From an uncultured Siphonobacter sp. (GTDB lineage: Bacteria; Bacteroidota; Bacteroidia; Cytophagales; Spirosomataceae), in assembly GCA_913774715.1 (NCBI GenBank), contig CAJYHS010000204.1:62001-126000 (forward strand): a stretch of DNA of 64,000 bases, read 5' to 3'. The notes under the pieces were generated by a model. It was not told where the DNA came from and made no database searches. It was given only the letters and a program-made list of their open reading frames with translations. Made by a program: the position numbers and the translations under genes. Below, piece after piece: positions 18,170 to 27,347 of this stretch; positions within the stretch are counted from its first letter, which is position 1, and each line of letters opens with the position of its first letter.

Positions 18170-20005
18170 ATGGAAATTTACAGTCGACTTTTGGGGTATA
18201 TAAAGCCGTATCGGAAATTTGTAATACCCTTCTTTCTCTTTACTCTTGCTGGGGTTTTCTTTAGCATTTTTCAATTTGCATTGATTATTCCCCTCCTGAA
18301 TTTCCTTTTCGATTCGTCACACATTGCTGACGAAGCTCAGAAGTATGCGGCTCAGCCAGAGTTTTCTTTCAACCCTACTTACTTTAAAGATTACTTCTAT
18401 TACGTGATTTACCGATTCAAGGTAGGGAATCCCATGTATGCTCTTTATTTCCTGGCCGGGACCATTGTAGCTTCGGTTTTGCTAGCTAACCTTTTCCGCT
18501 ACCTGGCTCAGCAATGTCTGCTCAACGCCCGAACCATGCTGGTGAAACGATTACGAGAAGCCTTATTTGAGAAGATTAATCATTTACACCTGGGTTACTT
18601 CACAAAGGAGCATAAGGGAGATTTACTTTCCCGACTTAACGGTGATGTATACGCCATTGAAAGTGTAGCATCTAGCTCGCTGGAAGTAGTTTTCAAAGAA
18701 CCTTATACCCTGATCGGTTACTTCATCGCTCTCTTTGCGATTTCTGGTAAACTAACCCTATTCACGCTGATCATTATTCCCATTTCAGCGGTAGGGATTG
18801 CGGCGGTAAACAAGCGATTGAAGCGGGAAGCTCAGAACGTACAGGCTTCGATGGGCCGCTTATTAACGATGATGGACGAAACCCTGATGGGCATGCGAAT
18901 CATCCGTTCGTTTAATGCGACACCCTTTATTGTCAAGCGTTTCAGCCAGGAAAATGACTTTTATCGACAGGCTAGTATCCAGGGTTTCAGAAGACGAGAG
19001 CTGGCTCCGGCTTTCTCCGAAGCTTCGGGGGTTTTTGTAGTAGCCTGTATTTTAGTGTACGGAGGTAGCTTGGTTTTAAGCCAGGAAGGTGGATTACAGG
19101 CCAGTTCTTTTATTGCGTTTATTGCCATTTTCTCGCAGGTGTTGCGTCCCGCCAAAGGTATCGTTTTAGCCCTTACCAACATTCAGCAGGGCCGGGCGGC
19201 TGGCGAACGGATCGTAGAAATTCTGGATAAACCCATCGAAGTAATGGATCGCCCCGGAGCGATTGATATGCCTGCTTTCCAGCATTGCATTGAGTTTAAG
19301 AATGTTTCTTTCCAATACGGCGAAAAACCCGTACTTCAGAATATGACGTTTTCGGTTGAGAAAGGAAAGAAAATTGCTTTGGTAGGCCCATCGGGTGTGG
19401 GTAAATCCACGATAGCCGATTTGATTCCTCGTTTTTATGACGTGACGGATGGACAGGTTCTGATCGATGGTGTGGATGTTCGGGATTATAAATCAGAGTC
19501 CTTACGCAGCCACATGAGTTTCGTTTCTCAGGAGATTATTCTCTTCAATGACTCTATTTTTAATAACATCGCTCTTGGCCGTCCCGATGCCACGCTGGAA
19601 GAAGTCATGCACGCCGCGAAAGTAGCCAATGCTCACGACTTCATTATGAATACCGAAAATGGCTATGAAACCAACATTGGTGATCGCGGTATCCGTTTAT
19701 CGGGAGGACAACGCCAGCGTTTGAGTATTGCCCGGGCGGTTTTCAAGAACTCATCCATTCTTATTCTGGATGAAGCCACCTCGGCTTTGGATACCGAATC
19801 CGAAAAGTCAGTTCAGGAAGCTCTGGATAATCTGATGCAGGATAAAACGACCATTGTGATTGCTCACCGCTTAAGTACCATTAAGGAAGCCGATGAAATC
19901 ATCATTCTCCAAAATGGTCAGATTATTGAACGCGGTAGTCACGATGAACTGGTTGAGGTAGAAGAAGGCCTTTACCGACGCCTGACGATGCTACAACACG
20001 TGTAA
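18170..20005 (+). CDS. MsbA-like ABC exporter, fused permease and ATPase
   Basis: 611 residues. Residues 1-~340 form a six-helix ABC type-1 exporter domain, followed by an ATPase: Walker A GPSGVGKST (Lys412), signature LSGGQRQR (from 510), Walker B ILILDEATSALD (Asp534, catalytic Glu next to it) and switch AHRLST. A half-transporter working as a homodimer is expected. MsbA-type proteins flip lipid A core or other lipid-linked glycans across the inner membrane. The flanking glycosyltransferase-type genes fit an envelope-glycan role, but multidrug export cannot be excluded. Confidence 0.92.
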   Translation: MEIYSRLLGYIKPYRKFVIPFFLFTLAGVFFSIFQFALIIPLLNFLFDSSHIADEAQKYAAQPEFSFNPTYFKDYFYYVIYRFKVGNPMYALYFLAGTIVASVLLANLFRYLAQQCLLNARTMLVKRLREALFEKINHLHLGYFTKEHKGDLLSRLNGDVYAIESVASSSLEVVFKEPYTLIGYFIALFAISGKLTLFTLIIIPISAVGIAAVNKRLKREAQNVQASMGRLLTMMDETLMGMRIIRSFNATPFIVKRFSQENDFYRQASIQGFRRRELAPAFSEASGVFVVACILVYGGSLVLSQEGGLQASSFIAFIAIFSQVLRPAKGIVLALTNIQQGRAAGERIVEILDKPIEVMDRPGAIDMPAFQHCIEFKNVSFQYGEKPVLQNMTFSVEKGKKIALVGPSGVGKSTIADLIPRFYDVTDGQVLIDGVDVRDYKSESLRSHMSFVSQEIILFNDSIFNNIALGRPDATLEEVMHAAKVANAHDFIMNTENGYETNIGDRGIRLSGGQRQRLSIARAVFKNSSILILDEATSALDTESEKSVQEALDNLMQDKTTIVIAHRLSTIKEADEIIILQNGQIIERGSHDELVEVEEGLYRRLTMLQHV

Positions 20006-20010
20006 TATCT

Positions 20011-20068
20011 GTTTTTAAAAAGAAAGAGCCTCCCTGAATCTTCAGGGAGGCTCTTTCTTTTTAAAAAC
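20011..20068. terminator. Very long bidirectional terminator
   Basis: A perfect 27-bp stem (20011-20037 with 20042-20068) and a 4-base loop, GC-rich inside and A/T-rich outside, between convergent genes. Confidence 0.92.
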
Positions 20069-20070
20069 TA

Positions 20071-21150
20071 TCAATTCAATACAGCAGTATCATCCGTCTT
20101 CACAAAATCGTAAAAGCGAATGGACATCCGCTCCATGTCATTGAAAATACTTTCCTGATAAGCATCCTGAATGGCTGGGTCATTGAAATTCTGATAGTAT
20201 AGATGCAGAATGATTTCTGCCAGTTCTTCCATAGTATCGTAGTAATGGCTAAAGCAGGATAAGTCCTTATTAGACTCATATTTTCGGTTCAGTAGAAATG
20301 GCTTTTTATAGCCCAGACCTAAGTTAAATGTACCAGAAATACGCGTATTGCCATAGAAACCATTGGCTTCACTATTAATGAGCGGCAACATCAGATCGGA
20401 TTGCTGGATGTAGGAATGAAACTCATTGTATTCCAGCTGATAGTCAAAAGTTTTAATCTGAGAGTGCCATACCCCCGAATCCGCCAGAGCAGTCACTAAA
20501 TCTTCGCGTTCATTGAATTTTCCCAAAAAGATAAACTTAATATTTTCCGGGAATGTGTGCTTTGAGATATAATGTACCAGTGACAGGTAATCCCGCCGTT
20601 CCAGATTCACAATTCCTGGAATCGTAATCCAGTACTCATCCGCTGATTTCAACGGAGAGAGTATCTCCACCTTTGGAAAATAAATGGGGTAAAACGAAGA
20701 CACGTTGTACTTCGGCAAGGGGTCAATTTCCGTGAGGAGATAATCGCTTAGCACCAGATACTTCTTGATTTTACGGTACAATATCTTCGAAAATGTGGAG
20801 CTATTCTTAAGTTTCTGGGCGTTATGTACCAAGCCAATGGTATTCTTTCTGGGTAAAACCAGACTCAGATTTCGCACCACTTTTATTTCAGTGGTGTTGA
20901 TAATAATGGTATCAATCCGATGATCAGAAATGTACTTTCTAATCTGAATAAAGGATTGAATCTGTCGGAAGAAATTTAGGTGATTGGGTAAGTCCAAGAT
21001 GCCGCTCAGCTGCAAACTTTCAGGTAAAAAACGTACCAATGATTCGTTACAGGCTACATGTACTTCACAGTGGTTATGTTTCAGGAAATGAACCGTTGAA
21101 TAAATGCATTCGGCATGCGATCCCCCCAATTCTATGATTAATACATTCAT
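20071..21150 (-). CDS. Glycosyltransferase-like protein, GT-B type
   Basis: 359 residues from ATG 21150 (MNVLIIELGGSHAECIYS); an in-frame ATG six codons upstream is less likely. The N-terminal Rossmann-like strand with a GGSH turn, the middle block YWITIPGIVNLERRDYLSLV, the KFIFLGKF strand and the late block LMLPLINSEANGFYGNTRISGTF-type segment suggest a GT-B glycosyltransferase, but the classical EX7E motif is absent, so the family is uncertain. It is convergent with the ABC exporter and likely belongs to the same envelope-glycan neighbourhood. Confidence 0.65.
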   Translation of the reverse strand: MNVLIIELGGSHAECIYSTVHFLKHNHCEVHVACNESLVRFLPESLQLSGILDLPNHLNFFRQIQSFIQIRKYISDHRIDTIIINTTEIKVVRNLSLVLPRKNTIGLVHNAQKLKNSSTFSKILYRKIKKYLVLSDYLLTEIDPLPKYNVSSFYPIYFPKVEILSPLKSADEYWITIPGIVNLERRDYLSLVHYISKHTFPENIKFIFLGKFNEREDLVTALADSGVWHSQIKTFDYQLEYNEFHSYIQQSDLMLPLINSEANGFYGNTRISGTFNLGLGYKKPFLLNRKYESNKDLSCFSHYYDTMEELAEIILHLYYQNFNDPAIQDAYQESIFNDMERMSIRFYDFVKTDDTAVLN

Positions 21151-21533
21151 TGATCCACTAATTTTCAACTAATCCTACCAACATTTTCAGGTATTCCAGG
21201 ATCGAATCCTATTGTCTCAGACCAGAAATTACGCTCCACATGAGGTTTTCAAGTCCTGATGTTTCCCGCATAGACTAGGTGGAAAATAACGGGCCACGAA
21301 TGCATCCCAACAAACTTTTTTCACAGAAGGGTATAAAAGAAAATAGAGTTTTCTTCATAATAGAGCAGTGTAGAGGTTTAAAACAACAATTTAGTTGATG
21401 CTCAATAAATTAACAAATAGACGTATAACAATTTTAGAAGTCCTGTCAGGTCCCGTTACGTTCGAAAAGTAAGTAATTTTTCAGGATCTATTCCTGCATC
21501 GAAATAGGATTAACATTTCCTTAATACCATTCC
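21151..21533. other. Intergenic region, no gene seen
   Basis: AT-rich stretch between the S9 peptidase terminator and the GT-like start. It presumably holds the promoter of the GT-like gene, but no box was clear enough to call. Confidence 0.5.
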
Positions 21534-21569
21534 ATAAAAAACGGGAGCCTCATTGCCGAGACTCCCGTT
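21534..21569 (-). terminator. Terminator of the S9 peptidase gene
   Basis: Arms 21540-21551 and 21558-21569 form a 12-bp stem with one mismatch and a 6-base loop. On the minus strand it is followed by a T-run (21541-21536). Confidence 0.88.
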
Positions 21570-21589
21570 CAGGTAACTAATAAGAAAAG

Positions 21590-23959
21590 CTACTTTTTAA
21601 GCTTTTCTTCGAATAACTTCAAAATTCGCTTGTACTCATCCATCCAGCTCGTAGGCTCCACAAACCCGTGGTCCTCCATGGGATAAGCGGCCAGCTCCCA
21701 ATTTTCTTTCCGAAGCTCGATTAATCGCTGCGAAAGCCGCACGGCATCCTGGAAATGTACGTTTACATCCACCATCCCGTGACAAATCAGCAGATTATCC
21801 TTTAAGCCCGCCGCATGGTAAATGGGCGAACTCCTTCGGTAAGCCAGCGAATCGTTCTGGGGTTCGTTAAGAATATTAGCCGTGTACCCGTGGTTATACG
21901 CGGCCCAATCCGTTACGGGTCGCAGGGCTGCTCCGGCGTGGAACGTGCCGGGTTGGGTAAACAAGGCCATCAAGGTCATAAATCCACCGTAGCTCCCACC
22001 GTACATGCCGATACGTTTGGCATTAATACCTACTTTCTGAGTCAGGTATTTAGCTCCGTCTACGTGATCATCCAGATCTTTACCTCCCATGAAGCGATAG
22101 ATTCCCGTCCGCCAGTCACGGCCATATCCAGCGGATCCGCGATAATCCATATCCAGAACGGTATACCCTTTTTCCAGCAACAGGTTATGGAACATGTATT
22201 CCCGGAAGTAATTGCTCCACCATTTATGGGCATTTTGCAGGTAACCCGCTCCGTGTACGAAAACCACGGCTGCTCCATTTTTCTTTTTAGGAACGTATAA
22301 CCGAGCGTAAATATCCTGCCCGTCGCTGGCTTTGATGGTAATAACCTGCGGAGCTTTCCAGTCGTAAGACTTGAATTCTTCGGTTAGCGAATTAGTAATC
22401 TTCTCTGCTTTCGCGGCGGCCTGATTGTCCTGAAGGTATAACTCCCAGGGTTGCGTCGTGCTTGAATAACGAATTAATAACTTCGATTCATCGGGCGATA
22501 AAGTCACGTCATTGGCTCCTACCATCGAGGTTAATTTCGTGCGTTCTCCTCCCGTAGTTGCCATCTTATACCAGTGCTGTTCGCCGGGATGCACTTCATT
22601 CGACTGGAAGTATATCGTCTTTTTATCCTTGGAAAGATAGGTTTGCTGCACTTCAAATTTTCCGCTGGTCAACTGCTTCTTCTCGTTGGTGCGGAGGTTA
22701 ATGCTGTACAGGTGCGAGTAACCCGTCGCTTCGGACTGATACAATAAAGTTTCTTTATCCAGCCAGGTTAGGGAATACGACCCGGGACCACCCACCCAGG
22801 CTTCATCCCGCAGACGATCCAGTACTTTCAGTTGAGCTTTGGCCGGATCAATCTGAGCAATCCAGCGATCTTTATTATCCTGCGAACGAACAATGACTAC
22901 CCCATAATCGCCCTCTTCCGACCAGCTTGTTCCGTAAAACTGCACGGTTCGGGCTTTATGCTTCGTGCTTTTAGAAGTGGTATCCGCTTTTTTCTTGGCG
23001 TATTCAGCCAGGTAAGCCGGTTGTTCGTCAATACCCGTCAGTTCTTTCGTGCTTACTTCGCGAATGGTATCTTTTTCAATGTCATAAATGAAAAGCTGAT
23101 GAGCCGCCATGGGTGCCCCTACTTTTGAACGACCCGAAATGTCTTCCGTAAAACCTGATTCAGTGACGTAATTAGGGACGATGGTATTCTTCACGCCAGT
23201 CGCCGATTTCATTAACTGAAATGTGACAAATTTACCGTTCGGGGCGTAGGTTGGAGCCATCAGATTTCGCTCTTCCAGGTAAAACTCCTTCGGACGTTTG
23301 GGCTGATTGGCTTTCGTGATTTTCTCGGCTGCTTTCTTTTTATCGGCCCGTTCTTTCAAGACTTCAAACATCGCCAGTTGGTCGCCTTTCAGCCACTTTT
23401 CTTCTTCGCTACCCTTCACCTCGGCTTTTTTACTACCGGATAAAAAGTTCGTTACTTGCGTTACCTCGCCCGAAGCCAGGTTCATCGTAAACAGGTTCAT
23501 TCCCCGACGAAACGTTACCTGCCGCTCGTCGCTGCTAAAGCTGGGATTACTCTCCGTCTCAACCGTGTTGGTTAACTGACGAATCTGTTTGGTAGCCAGA
23601 TCGAGGTAGAATAAATCGCCACTCTTCTCGTAAATCTTGACCGTTTTAGCTCGGTTATAAAGCCCCGACTGGCTCGGCATTCGCATCCGATCCTGTGGAC
23701 TTACTTTACTGATTTTCTTGGTACTTAATTCATAAGCATATAAGGAGTCACCAAGGGCTTTTTCGGGGTTCCAGGAAAAATAGATTTTGGAACCATCTTC
23801 AGCCCAATACGGATCACTGGGAGCCACGCCCATCCACTTGGGATCACGCATGATTTTTTCGACCGTCAGGGAGCCCAGTTTCTGGGCGAAGGACGAAGCC
23901 ACGGGCAAACTCAGCAGAAAACCCGCTGCTAACACCCGCCGGAAAGACAGAATAGACAT
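21590..23959 (-). CDS. S9 family prolyl oligopeptidase (DPP IV-like)
   Basis: 789 residues from ATG 23959, which starts a signal peptide (MSILSFRRVLAAGFLLSLPV...SSFAQ). Residues ~30-520 form a WD40-like beta-propeller with repeated SPDE/SSDE turns. The alpha/beta-hydrolase domain has GMYGGSYGGFM with nucleophile Ser656; Asp731 (MVDVNVHF) and His764 (EDHGF) complete the triad. Such enzymes remove N-terminal dipeptides or cut oligopeptides in the periplasm. A KK-rich insertion around residue 200 (KERADKKKAAEKITKANQ) is notable. Confidence 0.92.
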   Translation of the reverse strand: MSILSFRRVLAAGFLLSLPVASSFAQKLGSLTVEKIMRDPKWMGVAPSDPYWAEDGSKIYFSWNPEKALGDSLYAYELSTKKISKVSPQDRMRMPSQSGLYNRAKTVKIYEKSGDLFYLDLATKQIRQLTNTVETESNPSFSSDERQVTFRRGMNLFTMNLASGEVTQVTNFLSGSKKAEVKGSEEEKWLKGDQLAMFEVLKERADKKKAAEKITKANQPKRPKEFYLEERNLMAPTYAPNGKFVTFQLMKSATGVKNTIVPNYVTESGFTEDISGRSKVGAPMAAHQLFIYDIEKDTIREVSTKELTGIDEQPAYLAEYAKKKADTTSKSTKHKARTVQFYGTSWSEEGDYGVVIVRSQDNKDRWIAQIDPAKAQLKVLDRLRDEAWVGGPGSYSLTWLDKETLLYQSEATGYSHLYSINLRTNEKKQLTSGKFEVQQTYLSKDKKTIYFQSNEVHPGEQHWYKMATTGGERTKLTSMVGANDVTLSPDESKLLIRYSSTTQPWELYLQDNQAAAKAEKITNSLTEEFKSYDWKAPQVITIKASDGQDIYARLYVPKKKNGAAVVFVHGAGYLQNAHKWWSNYFREYMFHNLLLEKGYTVLDMDYRGSAGYGRDWRTGIYRFMGGKDLDDHVDGAKYLTQKVGINAKRIGMYGGSYGGFMTLMALFTQPGTFHAGAALRPVTDWAAYNHGYTANILNEPQNDSLAYRRSSPIYHAAGLKDNLLICHGMVDVNVHFQDAVRLSQRLIELRKENWELAAYPMEDHGFVEPTSWMDEYKRILKLFEEKLKK

Positions 23960-24182
23960 AATTTTGTTGATGGGAGTACCGTACAAATCGCTTAAAAATA
24001 GCAGATTACCCTTAGCTTCATTGCCATTCCTCGACTAAATCTGGTTTTTCTTTGTCGATAATGGCTTTTTATAAAACGTACTTACTCGCTTCGATTTACA
24101 CCGAAGGCCTTGTTTTTCAGGATTACTACTGGATACCAAGGCTTTTTGCGACCTTTGTATTTCGTTTGGAAAGAAAAAGAAG

Positions 24183-25562
24183 ATGACTTTCGAAGATTTT
24201 AACCTGAACCGGCAGTTACTGAACGCCATTGAAGACGCAGGCTATCAGCAACCTACGGAGATCCAGCAGCAGGCTATCCCCATTGTTCTGGCGGGTCACG
24301 ACCTGCTCGGTATTGCTCAGACCGGCACGGGTAAAACGGCAGCGTTTGTATTACCCATTCTCTATAAAATCAAGTACGCTCAGGGCACGGCTCCGCGGGC
24401 GTTGATCCTTGCTCCTACCCGGGAGTTAGTCATGCAGATTGGCGATGCCATCGAGCAACTCAGTACATATACTGATTTACGAACCCTCTGTATTTATGGA
24501 GGCTTAGGACCAAAAACGCAGATTGAAGCACTGAATGCCGGAGTGGATATTCTCGTAAGTACGCCCGGTCGGTTTATGGACTTATACCTTCGCGGTGATA
24601 TCATTACGAAGGAATTGAAAGTGATGGTGCTTGACGAAGCCGATAAGATGATGGACATGGGGTTCATGCCTCAGATTCGCCGGATTCTGGAAATCATTCC
24701 CCGTAAGCGTCAGAATTTATTGTTCTCGGCTACTTTTCCGGAAAAAGTGGAGAAGTTCTCCTTTGAGTTTCTCGAATTTCCGACCCGCGTGGAAGTAACC
24801 CCACAAGCTACCACGGCCTCGACAGTAGAGCAGATCATTTATTCCGTTCCGAACCTGCATACGAAGATTAACTTGCTGGGTTACTTGCTGAAGGATCCAG
24901 CATTCCAGAAAGTTATGATTTTCGTGCGTTCCAAAGAGGTAGCGGATAACATTCATAAATTCATTTCCCGCAAGATTTTCTCTGAAGACGAGGTTCGGGT
25001 GATTCACGCCAACAAAGGCCAGAATACCCGTATTAACGCAATGCAGGCTTTTCGGGACAATCAAATCAAGGTATTAGTAGCTACGGATGTGGCTTCCCGA
25101 GGCATTGATGTGCAGGAAGTAACGCACGTGATTAACTTCGACGTGCCCCTGATTTACGAAGACTATGTGCACCGCATTGGTCGGACGGGACGAGCTTTTC
25201 ACACAGGTAATGCCATTACGTTTGTAACGGAAGCCGAAGAGTTCCACGTTGAAAAGATTGAGAAAATCATCGGTCAGGAAATTCCGGTGGAGTTTCTTCC
25301 GGAAGAAGTGGAGGTAACGAATACGCCCTTTACCGAACGTCAGGATATGCTTCGGGAAATGGACGACCAGCGGAAAAAAGCCGATCCGACGTTTAAGGGA
25401 GCTTTCCACGAAAAGAAAGTACAACCCTGGCAGAAAGCAAAGTCTGCCGGACGAGGCGGAAACGCCAAATCTGGTCCACCCAAACCTTCGGGCGGACGAC
25501 CCTCGGGTAAATCTACGGGTGGCAAAAAATCCAGCTCCGGTCCCAAGCGGGGACGGCGGTAG
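24183..25562 (+). CDS. DEAD-box RNA helicase (RhlE-like)
   Basis: 459 residues. Motifs in order: Q-motif with upstream Phe (FEDFNLNRQLL...PTEIQQQAIP), AQTGTGKT, PTRELVMQ, DEAD, SAT, then HRIGRTGR in the second RecA domain. The last ~75 residues are a basic Gly/Ser/Lys-rich tail (AKSAGRGGNAKSGPPKPSGG), as in RhlE-type helicases that use such tails to bind RNA. Likely role: RNA unwinding in ribosome assembly or RNA decay, often in cold adaptation. Confidence 0.93.
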   Translation: MTFEDFNLNRQLLNAIEDAGYQQPTEIQQQAIPIVLAGHDLLGIAQTGTGKTAAFVLPILYKIKYAQGTAPRALILAPTRELVMQIGDAIEQLSTYTDLRTLCIYGGLGPKTQIEALNAGVDILVSTPGRFMDLYLRGDIITKELKVMVLDEADKMMDMGFMPQIRRILEIIPRKRQNLLFSATFPEKVEKFSFEFLEFPTRVEVTPQATTASTVEQIIYSVPNLHTKINLLGYLLKDPAFQKVMIFVRSKEVADNIHKFISRKIFSEDEVRVIHANKGQNTRINAMQAFRDNQIKVLVATDVASRGIDVQEVTHVINFDVPLIYEDYVHRIGRTGRAFHTGNAITFVTEAEEFHVEKIEKIIGQEIPVEFLPEEVEVTNTPFTERQDMLREMDDQRKKADPTFKGAFHEKKVQPWQKAKSAGRGGNAKSGPPKPSGGRPSGKSTGGKKSSSGPKRGRR

Positions 25563-25592
25563 GGTCTTAATTAAGTATTGTTGGTAGCTTTT

Positions 25593-25622
25593 AGCCCTAG
25601 GTAATTACCTAGGGCTTTCTGT
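25593..25622. terminator. Terminator with a 24-bp perfect palindrome
   Basis: 25593-25616 is a perfect palindrome (half AGCCCTAGGTAA), with CTTTCTGTTTTC after it. It lies 31 bases past the helicase stop. The centre must open to form the loop. Confidence 0.65.
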
Positions 25623-25709
25623 TTTCTATTATTCAGTAAATCCAGCTAAGGCCCTTATCTTCACTCAAAACGGCTTTTACATCTGGGTTGGTTTTCATTT
25701 TTCCAAACC

Positions 25710-26207
25710 TCAAAACAGTTGTATTTCCATTTTCTGCCCCGGCCAAACCCCAAACACCTCTTCTGCTTTTTTATACCGATACGAGAAAATCTCCCGCAGT
25801 TTTGATTTGACGAGAATGGCATACGCCAGATCACCAATGATCCAGAAGGGAATGCGAATGTGAACAATATCCGTCATTTCTACGCCACCTGCAATTTCCC
25901 GAAAGTGGTGCTGATGATGCCATAGACTATACGGTCCAAAACGCTGCTCATCCACAAAATACCTCTGCTCTTCTACGTGCGTAATTTCCGTCATCCAGTA
26001 CAACGGGATACCTAGCAACGGCGTTACGGTATACTCAATAATCTGACCGGCATACATCCGTTCGCCGTGGTGGTGACTTTGAATGTCAAAACCCATGCTG
26101 GACGGCGTAATATCTTTCAGATTGGCGGGTTTACTAAAAAAATCCCAGGCTTGCTCCAGCGTAACGGGTAACTTCTGGGTCGTTTTGAGTGAGTATGTTT
26201 TCGACAT
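25710..26207 (-). CDS. SRPBCC-family protein
   Basis: 165 residues of the START/Bet v1-like (polyketide cyclase/dehydrase) fold. The start KTTQKLPVTLEQAWDFFSKPANLKDITP is typical of the group; TEITHVEEQRYFVDEQ and MTDIVHIRIPFW are the expected antiparallel strands. These proteins bind hydrophobic ligands; no catalytic residue can be assigned. Bacteroidota have many such cell-division-inhibitor-like SRPBCC proteins of unknown role. The neighbours do not suggest a pathway. Confidence 0.8.
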   Translation of the reverse strand: MSKTYSLKTTQKLPVTLEQAWDFFSKPANLKDITPSSMGFDIQSHHHGERMYAGQIIEYTVTPLLGIPLYWMTEITHVEEQRYFVDEQRFGPYSLWHHQHHFREIAGGVEMTDIVHIRIPFWIIGDLAYAILVKSKLREIFSYRYKKAEEVFGVWPGQKMEIQLF

Positions 26208-26337
26208 AAAGAAGGCTATAGCTTACGAACAAATTACTAAATCAAAAGTTATTCCAGACCAACCTTCCATTTTGAACTTTTCGCTAAAAAGGGAGCTTTG
26301 TCTACTTTAGTCTGTTCATTTAAAAGTTTTATTCATT

Positions 26338-26739
26338 ATGACTGCTCTGGAAATCGTTCAACAATATTACACGTACTTCAATCAACAAAACTGGGAAGGC
26401 ATGCTGAGCCTCGTGGCTGAGGATATTCGTCACGAAGCCAATCAGGGTGACGTTCGCATCGGGATTGAGAAGTTTACGGAGTTTCTTCAGCACATGGATA
26501 CCAGTTACGAAGAAACCCTGACGGATATGGTGTTTCTGAGCGAACCCTCAAACACTCGCGTGGCTGCTGAATTTATAGTGAACGGTATTTATAAACAAGG
26601 TGAAGAAGGCCTACCCGAAGCTCACGGTCAGGCATACGTATTACCCGCCGGTGCTTTTCTTGAAGTAAAAGAGGGCAAAATTTCACGAGTAACAACCTAT
26701 TATAACCTGCCCCTCTGGATTAAACTCGTTTCTGAATAG
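26338..26739 (+). CDS. SnoaL/NTF2-like protein (ketosteroid-isomerase-related)
   Basis: 133 residues with the NTF2 fold: an N-terminal helix pair (ALEIVQQYYTYFNQQNWEGML), strand DIRHEANQGDVRIGIEKFTEFL, and final curved strands (KEGKISRVTTYYNLPLWI). It is likely a small-molecule isomerase, or a protein that only binds a ligand. Its TAG stop shares a base with the GTG start of the next gene, so the two are translationally coupled and probably act together. Confidence 0.82.
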   Translation: MTALEIVQQYYTYFNQQNWEGMLSLVAEDIRHEANQGDVRIGIEKFTEFLQHMDTSYEETLTDMVFLSEPSNTRVAAEFIVNGIYKQGEEGLPEAHGQAYVLPAGAFLEVKEGKISRVTTYYNLPLWIKLVSE

Positions 26740-27335
26740 TGCAATACCTTACTAAAACAGGCCAGGCCATCGAGCAGGTGTTCGATGACCTGGCCCAGCT
26801 TCGTATTCGGGTGTTTCGGGATTTCCCTTACCTCTACGAAGGATCTATTGCTTATGAAAAAGAATACCTGAACACTTATACGCGGGCCGAACGTTCTTTT
26901 CTGTTCGCAGTGTACGATCAGGATCAAATGATTGGAGCAACGACCTGTATTCCTCTCGAAGACGAAATGCCGGAAGTTCGGGAGCCTTTTGAAAAAGCCG
27001 GTATGGACGTAAGCCGGATTTTTTATTTCGGTGAAAGTATTCTATTACCCGAGTATCGGGGTCTTGGCCTGGGTCATCGTTTTTTTGATGAACGTGAAGC
27101 TCATGCTCAAAGCTTCGGAACGTTTGAAATGACCTGTTTCTGTTCCGTCGTAAGACCGGAAGATCACCCGGCTCGTCCGGCGGATTACCGACCGCACGAT
27201 GTGTTCTGGACCAAAAGGGGGTATCATCAGGAACCTGCCTTGCAAAGTCACATGGTATGGCCTGACTTAGGAGAAACTAAATCAACGGCTAAATCCATGA
27301 TTTACTGGATTAAACCCATTACCACCCACCTCTAA
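26739..27335 (+). CDS. GNAT-family N-acetyltransferase
   Basis: 198 residues. The acetyl-CoA-binding motif appears as ILLPEYRGLGLGHRFFDER, after the central strand RIFYFGESI. The GTG start at 26739 overlaps the previous stop by one base. The next gene is a nitrilase-family amidase 13 bases downstream. GNAT and nitrilase domains are fused in one polypeptide in some bacteria, so these two genes likely work on one substrate, with acetyl transfer and amide hydrolysis in one route. The substrate is unknown. Confidence 0.85.
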   Translation: MQYLTKTGQAIEQVFDDLAQLRIRVFRDFPYLYEGSIAYEKEYLNTYTRAERSFLFAVYDQDQMIGATTCIPLEDEMPEVREPFEKAGMDVSRIFYFGESILLPEYRGLGLGHRFFDEREAHAQSFGTFEMTCFCSVVRPEDHPARPADYRPHDVFWTKRGYHQEPALQSHMVWPDLGETKSTAKSMIYWIKPITTHL

Positions 27336-27347
27336 ATTAATACAACC

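Noticed and set aside
25593-25616. 24-bp perfect palindrome as a protein-binding site
   Set aside because: Its place just after the helicase stop and the T-rich tail fit a terminator better; no promoter lies near.
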